Shown here piece by piece: positions 12,018-23,531 of a stretch of 64,000 bases of DNA; within the stretch, counting starts at the first letter, position 1, and each line of letters opens with the position of its first letter. A program made the translations under genes and the position numbers. This DNA is from Cerioporus squamosus (Eukaryota > Basidiomycota > Agaricomycetes > Polyporales > Polyporaceae). Under the pieces are notes generated by a model. It saw only the letters and a list, made by a program, of their open reading frames with translations, made no database searches and was not told the DNA's origin. The stretch lies in NCBI GenBank assembly GCA_022592435.1, contig JABYQS010000047.1, forward strand, positions 171,170 to 235,169, given 5' to 3'.

Positions 12018-12520
12018 AGCTATAAGTAGCCTGTCAGAGCATGGGGAGCTGCAGCGCTAACTGTCCGGGCCCTCTTTTGCTCCATATGCCGCCAGCGCGC
12101 GCGCGCTCGACCTAATATCAATGACATTGCAATCGGTGGGTCCCTCGATGAGGGAGGCCGGATTGATATCGCAGCCTGAGATTGGAGCCAAGGATCTTCT
12201 TGAATTCGAATTCCACGTTTGTGTCGTTCCGTTCCAGCTCAGAACTGCTCTATTGGGATCTGCAGGAGATCGTTCACGATCGATTCATGACACATGATGT
12301 CAAGAAGTAATCTTCAAAAGGAAGTTACAATTAGCTAGCAGCTACGAGGGGAGGCGAATCGCTCCGGGGCCCGGAACGAGCCGGCGGGTGGCACTCGCTA
12401 GTGGCGATTTGTGCCACTGGCCGCGAGCATTTCGCGACCGCCCTTCGACATCTCTGCGGTCGCGTTTACTAGCTACTGCGACGCTCTGCTGCTGCTTCGC
12501 ACTCGGTGAATTTGATCAAC

Positions 12521-13112
12521 ATGTCTCAAGGGCAGCACGCTAGGCATGTGGCTCGAATGACGGGGACGGCACTAGTCTGACTGATCCTCTATGCAACAGG
12601 CCGGAAGCCATTCCTCTGGACTCTCCCGAGATGAAGGAATGGATTGCGGCGAGGAAAGAATTTCGTGATGCGGCAGTGCGAGTGGGTTGTATTGATAATG
12701 GTATCATTGTGAGTAACGAGCTTCATCATCTCGCCCGTCGCTCGACTCAACCCAGTATAGCCGGGCTCAGGAGTTGACGTCGATGACTTGTATCGACTCC
12801 ACTCAGAGGCAGCACTCAAGCTCCACATAGCGACTGTGCACTTGCTCGAGGTCTGCAAAGAGGCCCCTTATGTGAGTCGTAGTCCTAGTGACCTCGCGCC
12901 TGATGCTGACGACGTCGACGCACTAGTCAGCCGAGCTTCCAGTGGAGCAGGTGAACGACTTGTCCATGGACGTTGCTCTGGCTCGGACGGTGGCTCTCAA
13001 GAAGAACGAGGAGCGGCTCGTCGTCGAGCGTGATGCAGTTGAACTCATGCTGCGTTCCATTCGAGAGGAGTTGATGATGCTCCGGAAGGTGGTTTACCCG
13101 CCTACGACATAG
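12521..13112 (+). CDS. Short coiled-coil protein, unrecognised
   Basis: Four exons: 12521-12543, 12600-12708, 12761-12871, 12927-13112, joined in phase to give 142 residues. The first intron (12544-12599) would be of GC-AG type: exon end CTAG, donor GCATGT, acceptor CAACAG; with it the peptide reads MSQGQHARPEAIPLD without a break, while no GT donor in range keeps the frame. The C-terminal third is a predicted coiled coil (LARTVALKKNEERLVVERDA then LRSIREELMMLRKVV). No domain is recognised. It may interact with the coiled-coil proteins encoded nearby, but that is inference. Confidence 0.65.
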
Positions 13113-13439
13113 GTTGCAGGGCCTCCCACGCACGCTATACTCTTGTCGATGCCTGCGTGAACCCTGGGGTCTCCTCGATGTGTATGTAGTTCTTGTGGGG
13201 CGCTAGACTGCCATTGCACTTGGGGGCGATGGTGAATCGGATCCGAGTCCCAGCGCTTCGCAGGACATGAAGTACTTATCGACATCGTCGGCTGGCCTAG
13301 CTCCACGATTTCGCACAAGTGGCTATCTTGTCTGAGCTTGATCTTATTGGGTTGACAAGCCTTCATCGTCTATATATTCGCGGTCGGGGTAATTGAGTAT
13401 AGTGAAGTACTAGTACTCTACCCTTCAATACGAGCCTCC

Positions 13440-14190
13440 GGGCGAGAAACTGTGCGGCTTTGTCAGCCAGGGCCCGGGCCCGGGCCCGGGCGTGCCAACC
13501 TGGGTATCATGCGCTCCGCCATTCCCGCTTCTGCTCGACTAGCTAGCCTGCGCCCGCCGTCCTCCTGCCAGCCTACTGTACCTCTCCTCTTCGACGCCGT
13601 ACTCCACAGTCACTGTCTTTGGGGTCACAACGCCTGGGCGCGCAGACTGGCGACGGCTTGCACCCGCACGTTCCTGACGCATGCGGAACCGACCGCCCCG
13701 GCACGAAGCACCTGCTCCCTCACGAACGCTTCAAGTGCTGCGCTCCGCTGTGCAATTTACGAGGTAAGATGTGATGCTCTAACAGCTCAGAGACATCGAT
13801 GCGCGTGACTCATTCGTCATATATATGTCTGCTGCCAAGCAGAGCATCATTTGCGCCTTTAGACTACGACCGCCGTCCTCCTGCCAGCCTACTGAAACTC
13901 TTCCCGTTGTCGCCCGCATGGATTTACATCCTCGTTGGAACTGCGAGGCGAGCAGGTGGGCGGGATGCAGCCGCACGCATGCGGAGCACCGACCGCGCCA
14001 GCACATGCCATCCATCCTCTCGGACCTCTCCGCCTGCCCACTGCCCACTAGATTGCGACCGCCGTCCTTCCGCCAGCCTCCACCTTCCCGTCCTACCACG
14101 TCTCCCACGTTCTCTCTCGTCGGGATCGCACAGAATGTAGAGGGGCGGTAGTATGCGGAGCACTGACCGCCCCAGCACCCGGCCCAACAC
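13440..14190 (-). repeat. Dispersed repeat, copy B (inverted)
   Basis: The reverse complement of the copy A blocks is present: GCGGCTTTGTCAGCC at 13453, and the core GCATGCGGA(A/G)C at 13679, 13978 and (as GTATGCGGAGC) 14151. The last two are 173 bp apart, the same period as copy A. CCGCCGTCCTCCTGCCAGCC is repeated at about 13555 and 13870, with a variant at 14058. A GGGCCC run marks the start (13468-13490). Confidence 0.7.
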
Positions 14191-15763
14191 CGCACCCAAG
14201 TACGCCTACTACTCGTCATTCATTGCAGTGGACGCGAATATCCCTATGCAAAGCTCCTCACGCCAAGACCTTATCTCCATCACCTGCAGTGCAGGAGTAT
14301 CGCTCGTGGATAGCGTAGGTAAGTACAAGTTCAACTCCGAGTCCTCCCAGGCATCTGGCCAATCCCCTACCGCTTTCCGTGCCCTCAATGTACAACCGTG
14401 TTCGTCTGCTTTATGCATATATCTCGGCGGTACCTGGTCGTAGTGCTCTTCTGGTGTACCGTCGTGGAAACCAGGACCCCACTACGCCGCGTATGCCAGG
14501 CCGATGATTTTCTATGGTGAACCAAAGGCTACATGTGCTGCGGCAAGTCATCTTGTTCGCTTGCTCACTGTGCCGCATGTTCTTTAGCCCATGTCGTACG
14601 TAGTTGGAATACTACTTCGTCTTCCACCTCCGTCGACTATGTGATGGCGCCTCGGGTCAATAAGGCTTGGCGCCCGCAAGGCCCTCCATTGCGACGAGTA
14701 CAATGCCACGAGCAGCGCTTGCGCACAACATACATTCATGGTTCAAGGCCTTGTTTGCCACCCTGATGTCTCCCCTCGGGCCATACAGTCGTTACGGTAA
14801 ACGAATGAACACAGCCATAATAGGCCGTGAAGCCTCGGGGTCCTGCCGGTGAGCATACCGTTCCCTACCCAAGGGAAGGGTACTCCCACCATGTCGGCTA
14901 CTGGTGAACGCCATCTGCATAGAAATGGTGAACCTCAGATGTTTGGTATCCCCGATGCGACATAGCAGCGTGTCATGTGACCGGCACGGGAGTCTCATTG
15001 GGTACGTTGAATCATCCGGGAATCACCCTGAAACAACATACCAGACCACGGAACATAGTGGCTGGTAAGCTCGGGCGTAGCATGCAGGAACTTCTTCAGC
15101 TGACAGACTTGAGGTGTTCGTGGTGGTGCAGCAGGTTGACGCTGGCCGGCGGATTGGTATAGGCTTGCCAGCTCGCGACTGTCACCACTAACTCAAGGCA
15201 ACTTGGACAATCGCCGTGCTTTAGAACAACAATATAGCTTGCAGAAGCCTGCACGACTTAGCCCCGTCGTCTGTTGCACTATTCACCAGAGTGGCCGCCG
15301 GACAAACACCGCTGTCGCTCGTACGTCCCCCCACGAATCCTCAGCATTGGAGACAGGAACCAGTATCAGCCGCTCGTCCGTATGCTGCTACACTGTCACA
15401 GAATACACTGCAGGTCGAGCAGCGTGCGTCTCTGTCCTGCATGCGGCGGCGCCTTCCGTTCACGGAACAATGTCCGGTCGCTCAGACTGGTTGCCGTGGG
15501 AAGGCGCCATCTTGAGAGTTGTCCATCGCATTGCGCTCAGTCAAAGTTGGCTCGCTTGGGCCTCTTGTAAGCGATGTCGGGAACTTGTTGTGGCCGCTAT
15601 AGGCTGGCCACGAGTTCTCTCTAAGGTGCCGTCCTTGCTGCGAGAATCGTCCAAGCTCGCCATCATCGCTTGGTTCGAGCTTTGACCACTTCTTCAATAC
15701 CGTCGTGCTATGCGCCTCAAGCTTATGTCGCTGTCCGCTTTGACTTCCTGTCCGCGGGAGCGA
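14191..15763. other. No supported gene
   Basis: Overlapping frames only. A frame at 15274-15570 has one LCPACGG pair of cysteines, but the rest of a RING is missing, so no gene is called. Confidence 0.4.
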
Positions 15764-15770
15764 TATAAAT
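15764..15770 (+). promoter_or_regulatory. TATA box of the homeodomain gene
   Basis: TATAAAT lies 57 bp upstream of the ATG at 15821, a normal spacing for a fungal core promoter with a short leader. Confidence 0.5.
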
Positions 15771-15820
15771 TTCCAGGATGAGTTCCCCGACTTCAGTGTA
15801 CATCCTCATCTACGCCAGTC

Positions 15821-16637
15821 ATGTCGACACGCCTCCCCCGGGATGACAGGCTCCCTGCATCCTCTCCATCTGATCTCCCTGCGTCAAAGATCAGCAAATA
15901 CTCCTCACTGACGGGCTGGAACCAGTCGGAGAGTCAGAGTGGCCAAGTCACTGCTGCCGTACCCTCCCGCCCTCACCCCCTGTACGCGCACCACCAGCCC
16001 GTCTACGGGCAACCAGATACGCAGGAAGGCAGGGTTAACTCCGTGAGTTCACAAGCGACTTCCGGTCGCCACCCGCCCACGCGCATGCACGCGCACCACA
16101 CCCACCCTCCTCCCTCGCTCGTCACGGGCTCTTCATCTGCTTCTGTAACGGCCACAGGGGGAGCACAATCAGAGGCGGTTCTGGCGGAATTCTACAAGAG
16201 GAAGACTAAGAAACCTACTCGACAAGAGCAGTACGAGTTGTGCAGCGCCACCGGGATGTCGTCCGAAGCTGTGGCCAACTGGTAAGCGCGTGCACCTTCG
16301 TCACTTCGTCACTCCCTCATTGAATTCAATACAGGTTTCTGAAAACCAGAGCTGCAGATCTCTCCTGGAGCTCTACTCAGCCGACCCGAGGGGAATTCGA
16401 CCTACAAAGGCCTCGCACGCGATTCACCCACGAGCAAAGAGCTGTCCTCGAGACGTACTATCTGAAGAACCCGAGGCCGAGTTTGGCAGATCGATCTCGA
16501 CTTGCGGTCGAGGTCGGTGTTGACTTGGACGCCGTGAATAACTGGTGCGGTTATAAGCATTGTTTGGCGACATATGCATCTCAGCATCTCAACTCATGTA
16601 TGGCAACAGGTTTGACAACAGACGCCGCAGTACTTGA
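15821..16637 (+). CDS. Protein with two tandem homeodomains
   Basis: Exons 15821-16281, 16335-16544 and 16610-16637 join in phase (introns GTAAGC...ACAG, 53 nt; GTGCGG...ACAG, 65 nt) to give 232 residues. The N-terminal 110 residues are Ser/Pro/His-rich and probably disordered. A first, divergent homeodomain covers about 113-158 (VLAEFYKRKTKKP ... MSSEAVANWFLKTR); a second, canonical one covers about 181-232 (RTRFTHEQRAVLE ... DAVNNWFDNRR), ending only three residues after helix 3. Both are interrupted by an intron at the same place and phase, inside the invariant Trp codon. The second keeps W48, F49, N51 and R53; the first has Lys where N51 should be, so it may bind DNA poorly or not at all. 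A mating-type locus is not supported (no partner gene, no MIP). Likely a nuclear transcription factor. Confidence 0.85.
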
Positions 16638-18372
16638 GTAAGATGCGATATATGAATCGACGTCGCAACATGTGTCTGCCGTTGTTCACCCTGGCCTTGC
16701 TTCCCCTTCTGCCCGTTTCATTCCCGTCATATACTCACCTTCGTTCTCTCCATGCCCCTACCATCTGTCGTTACAGTATCTATCCTCCGCTCCCTGATAG
16801 GTTATTTTGCCTCAACATACTATCGCTCCGGACATTACATTACCCCAGGACACTCTGCACTTGGGCTTCTTGTCTTGACTCCGTATCCTATGTTATCCGT
16901 ATACTTTGCTCTTTTGTAACAGCGTGCATCGGTATAGGCAATGTTGTGCCTCCGAATATCTTGGCCGAGACTATGGCTCATATAAGGCACACTGGAAAGC
17001 TCGCAGGACCAGGCATGGCGAGGTCAGTTCCTGACCAAGGATTCCACGTCTGTGACCCGCAAGCGCTCTTGTGACGCGTCGCACCCCCAGCGTCGCACAA
17101 CTGCGCCCATCTTACTCTTATACATACTTGCGCGGTGAAGTCATGCCCGTCTGTTGCGACACACAGAAAGTACGTGCTAGAACCTCGATCGACGACCCCT
17201 CTTAGCTCACTAGTCAGACTCGGACGGCAAGTTGCGAAGCTTCAAGCCTGCCTCCTTGACACGCAATCGAAACAGTACTGAGAACCTCGCATGCTGGTGA
17301 GTCCTTAGAAACAAATATCTTTCTCATACGTCTAGTTCTCTTCCGACTTTCTTTTCGAGTTGAGATAGTTATTGACTCGATTACGACGCAAGGGCCCGCC
17401 GTTGGTTTCGCGACGCCAGTCGCGGGGTGCGTCAGTAACGCACCGACGCACCGACCTGCGTCACCTCGCACTCAAATACCACACAACAACTACACAAGCG
17501 TGTGCGCGGGCGAGCGAGCATGTCCATGTCATGCGGCGGGCCGTTCAAACACTTCCCATGCGGGCTGGTTGTGGGTCATGGATGCCGTGGCCGAGCTTGA
17601 CGCGCCCGGTGATTTGAACGCGGGCAGCAACCCCACTCGGAGGTACGTCTCCTACGTCGTCAGTCTCGTATGCTGCATTTCCCACATGCGCAGAGGATGC
17701 ATTCAAGTACTCGCTGGCAATGGCATCCCTCCCCGTCCTGGGGCCTGGACTCAGGATGCACGCAGCACGCCGGCGCAGGTGAACAGTCAATTCCAACCTC
17801 GCGCACTGGCTGACATAGTGACATCCCTGCCAGAGCTCTCTCCGCCGGAGGCTCGAACCTTAGTCGCGCACAAGATATATCGAAATTAAGTTCAATGTCA
17901 CGGAGCAACATGTCTCTCGAGTCCATATATCGTGCGCGGCTCGTCTGGATTTCAAGCGAGTGGTCAGCTTGTCTCTGGACCGTCGCGTTCGTGTTCAATA
18001 CTTCCTGAATGCGTTTTCTCACTGACTCACCTTGCCAAACCCGCCAATGTTTCGCTCTCAAAGCGAGAATGTTCCAAACAGCTCTATGATTTTGAAATCC
18101 GACGCCTTCCATAGCAACCTTTCTTACGGTGAACCCCCGGTATGGTTTGTTCGCCCGCAATAGCCTTTCTTGTCACTGATCAGTCTGCGTTACCCTCGCT
18201 TGTCTGTACTTATGCACGCTCCGGTCACACTGCGCGCTCTACCGGTTGTCACTAAACGCGCTCAGTTGCTACTTATCGCCCGAACGCCCACGCGGTCTTC
18301 GGTACCACCTCCGGTCGCTAGGCGTTACCTTCGAAATCGCGCATATCATTGCGGACTCAGCTGGTTTTGACC
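16638..18372. other. No firm gene; possible small frame at 17578-17889
   Basis: A plus-strand chain starting at ATG 17578 (MDAVAELDAPGDLN), spliced over about 17643-17691, could encode some 85 residues, and a minus-strand frame at 17660-18160 competes with it. Neither has a recognisable domain. The remainder shows nothing. Confidence 0.3.
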
Positions 18373-19565
18373 ATGCTCGACCTCGAGCGATACCGGCAGC
18401 GCACACTGCCCCGAGACACCGTTGCTTCGGAGAGCAATCGCCTCAATGCAGACCTAGTTGCTTCCGACGCGACGGCCGACCCGTACTGGACTCACACCGA
18501 GGCTCCTCGGCATGCACATAGTGAGTCGCCCCTTGGTGTATGCGAGCAACGAGACACGGCTAACGTCTTCGGCAGGCAAATGCGCTAGCGTTTCGCACTC
18601 CCGCACGTCGTCGCTCATCAGCGCGACTGTTCTCGATGTCGTCTGGCCGTGGCTCCGCGCGTGCAGAAGGGAGCGGAGAGTGTCAGGTCGAAGAGGATCA
18701 GGATCAAGTCCGTCGCCTGCGGGATCGGAAACGCGATGGTCACGGCCTCCAGCAAGGACTGCCCAGGTGACGCCCACATGCTCCGGCCATCGCAACGTGC
18801 TCGTAATTTCAACCCAAGCTGCTTGCAAGCTGTACATAGTTGCTGATGGTAGGATCTGCGCTCTTGATGTGAGCTCAGAGCTCGTGCTGATGTCTCCTTT
18901 GTGCAGTTCTGACTGGGAGGGCGTGACGCAGGCACAGAGGCAGAATGCGATGCCCGCATTCTTCTCCGCTCTGTCTCCCAATGAAGCACTTTCCGCCGGC
19001 AGCGACGACGACGTTCTTCAGTGCAACGGCACAGGAGAACGACGCTGGTAAGGCGACGCGTACGACGCGCATCCTGGCCGGCGATCGCCCGCCTCGTCCT
19101 CGTCGCTTGCGTCTCCGAACCGTGTACCACGCAAGATCCCCGCTGCCAAACATATCTTCCTGAACGATTATGTGCCGGACTCCTACCGCCATTCTATGGC
19201 CTTCTTGGTGAACGGAATGTAGCGTCGATCTCGCCTCTCCCGAGCCCGTCCTTCCTGAGCCGATGAACTCCGGCGAGCATACACTGCCCACGGTCCCCTC
19301 CGAGCAGCCCAGCAGGCTGTTCGAGGAATACTCGCGGTCGTATATGGAGTCGCCTGTGCATGACAGATCGACGGGGTCGACCGCGGCCAGTCCTCTTCCT
19401 GTTCCTGACTCCGTCCAATATGCGTCGCGTGACGGCCGTGACGTGCCCGCCGGAGAACGGGAGGGCTTGGAGATCGATCTGTCTCCTTTCGAAGAGGAGA
19501 GAGAAGTCCAGGAGCCACGGAGACCCGCTCAGTTCGACCCATCACCAAGGGCGAGTTGGAGTTGA
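18373..19565 (+). CDS. Possible one or two genes, unrecognised
   Basis: A chain from ATG 18373 (MLDLERYRQRTLPRDT) spliced over a GTGAGT...GGCAG intron at about 18521-18576 stays open to TAA at 19049-19051 (SDWEGVTQAQRQNAMPAFF near the end). Beyond it, a stretch at 19130-19222 (AAKHIFLNDYVPDSYRHSM) and a frame 19263-19565 rich in Pro, Glu and Ser also look coding, but I could not join them in phase. There may be an unresolved intron or decay. No family recognised. Confidence 0.25.
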
Positions 19566-20468
19566 GATGTCGTACGTACCGTCTACTGCTTCTCCTGACT
19601 GACACTCGCTGACTGAGCTGCGGTGCGTGCAGTAAGTAGCACAGTCTACTGCTCCTCGTGGCACATCCGCTTCATGTCGAGCCGTACCCGTAGCGTCCGT
19701 TTCAGTAAGAAGGTGTTGTTGGATACCCGAGGGCGCGCACGCTAGGTGAGGCCTATCTGAGCTGTCATCAGATTCATGTCTACTGACGTGGCATTCACAG
19801 GTTCCTCATGCCCACGAAAGGACGCATGCAGGCCAGTATATCCGCCACCGATCGAAGTGTCGAATCTCGCATATGCATGCAGAGCTCGAGTAACGAGTTG
19901 AGCTGGCGTTTCTTGGAAGCCATCTTACATGTAATCCTGACAGTGCTCTCCCTAGGCCGTCTGAGCCCGCAGTTGATATTCCATCGCAATCTTGGCGCTG
20001 GGAGCGGTATGCAGCCCGGTCGCGAGATGATATATGTAAGCACCTTAAAGTCGTCGCAAGGCCGCACTCAGCGTCCATGGCCTTGCTTTGGGCGATGCGA
20101 GCACTTATACTTCCCGGCGAGTTCCAGGACATCCCGCGGGCGTACGCGTTGTACATGTTGTGTTGCAAGGGTTGCGCGCGCATGCGCAGTTTGATCTTCA
20201 ATTGCAGGGACGATTTCGAGCGCCGGGTTTGCCTCAGTTGCAGGCCTCATGATCACCGACGTCATCGATGCACTCCCCAGTTCCAACTGCCTCGTATGGT
20301 ATGTGGTACCCTACGGCGGTGTCTCACATGTCATGCATACGCACCTACGACTAGCGCCGCGCTGCGCACCGTTGCAGTTGGTGCCACTGAGGCCTTGGTC
20401 TTAAAGCCGTGCAGCTGCTGGACCAGCAGTCAACTCGACGCCCGCCTTCTTCCTCCTCCCAGTCCGCG
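19566..20468. other. No supported gene
   Basis: A plus frame at 19808-20040 and a minus frame at 19806-20201 overlap fully; neither shows a domain or convincing splicing. Confidence 0.35.
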
Positions 20469-21325
20469 ATGTCTCAACCACAATGCGCTTATATCCAATG
20501 TCCTATATGTCGTGAGCCGCTGCGTGCTGCGGAAGTCAAAGCTGCAGTCGCGACCCAGTGCGGTATGCATGGCAGCTCCCGTTGATCATCTTTCGAAGCG
20601 TACTGATGACTGACACTGACTAGGCCATTTGTTCTGTTCGTCCTGTATGATACTGCACTGCAGGGCTGGGTCCCGACTGTGCCCAGTATGTCGCACCGAG
20701 ATCTTGCGGACCACGAAGGTCATCCTACGAGGAGACAAGTCCGCTATGTTATCTGCGGAGGCCGTTTCGTGCTGCCAGCGGCTGCTTGCTTGCCTGCGGG
20801 AGATCTCTGGCCCGGTTCCGTCGACTTCACAATCGATGGAGACGATCGCTACTCTGTGGGCACAATCTCTTGCCGTCTACGCCATTGTCTGATTTGCTGT
20901 TCACAGGATGCAAGCGTTCTTGGATGCCGTAGAGTCTAGCAACTCTGGGCCAACTTTGAAGGCAAGCCAGACATGCACCGCACCGCGGCGCCACGCTGAC
21001 CCTTCAACAGTCGCTTGTCATGGAGCTCAAAGGCCAAGTGTCAGCCATTCAGGCGGCGCACTTGCACACTCGGGAGAGCACCATCCTTGATGTGCAGCTA
21101 CATAGATGGCACGGCCTGATTAGGAGCGAAGAGCAACAGCTGTTTTCTGCTGACCGGCGGTCCGAGATACTCAAGATACGACACTTGGGGCTGGAGGAAC
21201 TCAATCGTGACACACTCCACGATATCGAGCGCACAGCGGCCGACCTACAACGGGAAGCTGAAGACCATCGTGCCGTTGTGGAGGACCTGGAGAGTCGAGT
21301 TTCAGAGCTACGTGAGCGAATGTGA
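20469..21325 (+). CDS. RING finger plus coiled-coil protein, copy 2
   Basis: Exons 20469-20562, 20624-20855, 20907-20961 and 21011-21325 have lengths 94, 232, 55 and 315 nt, exactly those of copy 1 at 7856, and also give 231 residues. The RING reads CPICREP, CGHLFCSSC, CPVCRTEI, so all zinc ligands are kept. The tail is a coiled coil (LRERM terminus). The third intron (20962-21010) starts with GCAAGC instead of GT, while its counterpart in copy 1 starts with GTAGGA. The two proteins have diverged strongly outside the RING, so the duplication is not recent. A role as E3 ligase is inferred from the RING only. Confidence 0.9.
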
Positions 21326-22259
21326 TTCCACGCGTTCGTCGGCAGGGCGCCCGAGTCTTATGCATCTCTCCTTGTCTCGTTGGTCTCCGTCACTTCACTC
21401 GTGTCATCAGTATAGCTATCTCCAGAACCGTCCAGTATCGGAAATGCATACGCACCTGCGTCCATGCGAGCGTGCCTGTCGGCGTAACTATCCGTTACAG
21501 TTGCAAAAGTCGATGCCTCAGTAGCAATGCGACTTCTGAGAGGTATTGGCGGGTCGCATGGGTTCCCATCAGCACCCTCTGCCATATGGGCAGAAGGATG
21601 CGCTCCCGGTATGTCCATAACAGCTGGCATACACGGTCCTCCAAGTTATAATCTTGGGTACATGTTCGTGTGGCGTACATGATCACCACCAGAACGACGA
21701 GTCGGATAATATCGCCTAGAGCCTGGTACGGGGTCGAAGAACTCCTCAGATATATGTACCAGTGGCCGACCCCGTCACTTAGGTCGTGCTGCTCACCTTA
21801 GAGATGTTCATTGTCAATTGTGCTCGGACAGCATGAGACGACGAAGATTTATAAGACGGCCGCAGCCAGTGAGATCCATATATACTAGGTCACCCTATAA
21901 CGGGGAATAGTTCACTAATGCATATGGTGTAGCAACATTGCAAATGGAAGTTCGTTATGTAGTATCAAGCTTAAGTGGACATGCACACGTATCAAACAAG
22001 TATGAAGGAAAGGCTTCCCCTCTTACGCAAAGCCCGAAACAATGGTTGTGATCGACATACGATGAAGCGAGCTACGGCAATTTCAGATACTCCCCATACA
22101 TGAGAGTGACGTGAGACGAGAACCTGCGGGTCCCGGGAGACGAAGCAGACGCGCTGACACTCCGGCCTGCGATTGTTCCGAGCTACGTTCTGTGACGACG
22201 TGCGTATGCACGGACACCGAAAGGAGCCGGTGGGCCTGCTGTAGCAAGGTGCGACCAAG
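21326..22259. other. No supported gene
   Basis: No coding-like frame. A short inverted motif TACTAGGTCACC and AT-richer DNA at 21860-21990 precede the tandem repeat. Confidence 0.4.
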
Positions 22260-22690
22260 CACAGAGAGACAGGTGGCCGAGATCCCGCGCGGGCGGGGCG
22301 AGAGCGTGTTAGCACAGATGTCTCGCCGTCGTGAGAGCGCTGAAAATCACCTCGAGCTCGTGACTGAAGCCGCACGCTGGGGCAGCGGCGCTGCGCGTGC
22401 CGTCTGCAGGCGGTGGGAGCCCGACGAGAGACTCCGGACCTAAGCAAACCGCGAACTGACATAGAGGCACATACGAGTCAGCACGGATGTCTCGCCGCCG
22501 TGAGAGCACTCAGACTCACCTCGAGCTCGTGACTGAAGCCGCACGCTGGGGCAGCGGCGCTGCGCGTGCCGTCTGCAGGCGGTGGGAGCTCGACGAGAGA
22601 CTCCGGACCTAAGCAAACCGCGAACTGACATAGAGACACATACGAGTCAGTACGAATGTCTCGCCGTGGGAGCACTCAGACTCACCTCAG
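22260..22690. repeat. 169-bp tandem repeat, about 2.5 copies
   Basis: ATGTCTCGCCG occurs at 22318, 22487 and 22656, exactly 169 bp apart. The copies share CACCTCGAGCTCGTGACTG and GCAGGCGGTGGGAGC with few differences. Frames within it repeat and are not genes. Confidence 0.9.
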
Positions 22691-22724
22691 CACTCCAAGC
22701 GTCCGTGTAGCCGCAGGTACTGTG

Positions 22725-23260
22725 CTCGGATGGAGGTGCTCCGCATGCGTCCGGAACGTGCGGATGCAAGCCGCCGCCCGTCTGCACGCCTTGCGAACCC
22801 GACGGGAGAGGCTGAGGAGAGCGGCATCGAGGAGAACAGGTACAGTAGGCTGGCAGGAGGACGGCGGACGTCGAGCAGTGAGCAGGCGGGGACATCGATG
22901 GCGGAGCGCACGCGACGCGGACGCGCCCGCGCCCCGCCCGCGCCCTTGCTGACAAAGCTGCACAGCCTCCCGCACGCGTACGCGGACCGACCCGCCGAGA
23001 CGCGGTGGCACTTCGACACGCGGTGGCACTTCGACCTGCCCCATATGCATGTCGCTCGTCTGCTCCCTCTAGATCTACGATACAACTTGCTATCCTCGGC
23101 TTCCTTTCTCTCTCGGCGACAATTGCAAACATCTCGTCCCGGCCATCCTACTCTCCGCCTGCCATCAATGGCAGCTCGATCTCGTTCCTCCATCTTCTCC
23201 CTCACGTCACCTCCCTCGTCGTCTCGCCCGCCGCCACCCGTTCGTGCCACTCGCTAACAC
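22725..23260 (+). repeat. Dispersed repeat, copy C
   Basis: Matches copy A (1040-1700) in block order: GGTGCTCCGCATGCGTCCGG at 22735, GGCTGGCAGGAGGACGG near 22848, CTTGCTGACAAAGCTGCAC near 22947, then ACTTGCTATCCTCGGC near 23083 and a CCTCGTCGTCTCGCCCGCC stretch near 23214. Only one 173-bp core unit is present here. As with copy A, a plus-strand gene begins about 270 bp downstream. Confidence 0.7.
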
Positions 23261-23531
23261 CTTCCACCTCGAGGGTTCCGCCATCAAGCTCCGCGAGCTT
23301 GCGATTATGTCGGCATGCGTTGCAGCTGGTCAGTCGATTTCACGCCACTGGCCCGCGGTGTCGGTGTTCACACATTCAACCTGCCCAGATTAGAAGGTTG
23401 ACTTCTTCCATGGTGCGTGCAGAATCTTTGAGGCGTCAAGGCGCGCACGTCGCCTTAAGTTTGGTCTCGTCTTATATTGCCCGAGTCGCTTCCTAGTCAC
23501 TGCAGTCGCCAACCAGTATCCCCGGTTACTA

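Noticed and set aside
15274..15570. Third RING finger gene
   Set aside because: Only one CPAC pair is present; the other zinc ligands are missing and the frames do not splice together.
15821..16637. Mating-type A (HD) locus
   Set aside because: No divergent HD1/HD2 pair, no MIP or beta-fg neighbour, and the gene has two homeodomains in one chain.
16634..17074. Secreted or membrane protein after the homeodomain gene
   Set aside because: The frame starts at a non-ATG codon, follows the homeodomain stop directly and has no homology that I recognise; more likely 3' untranslated sequence.
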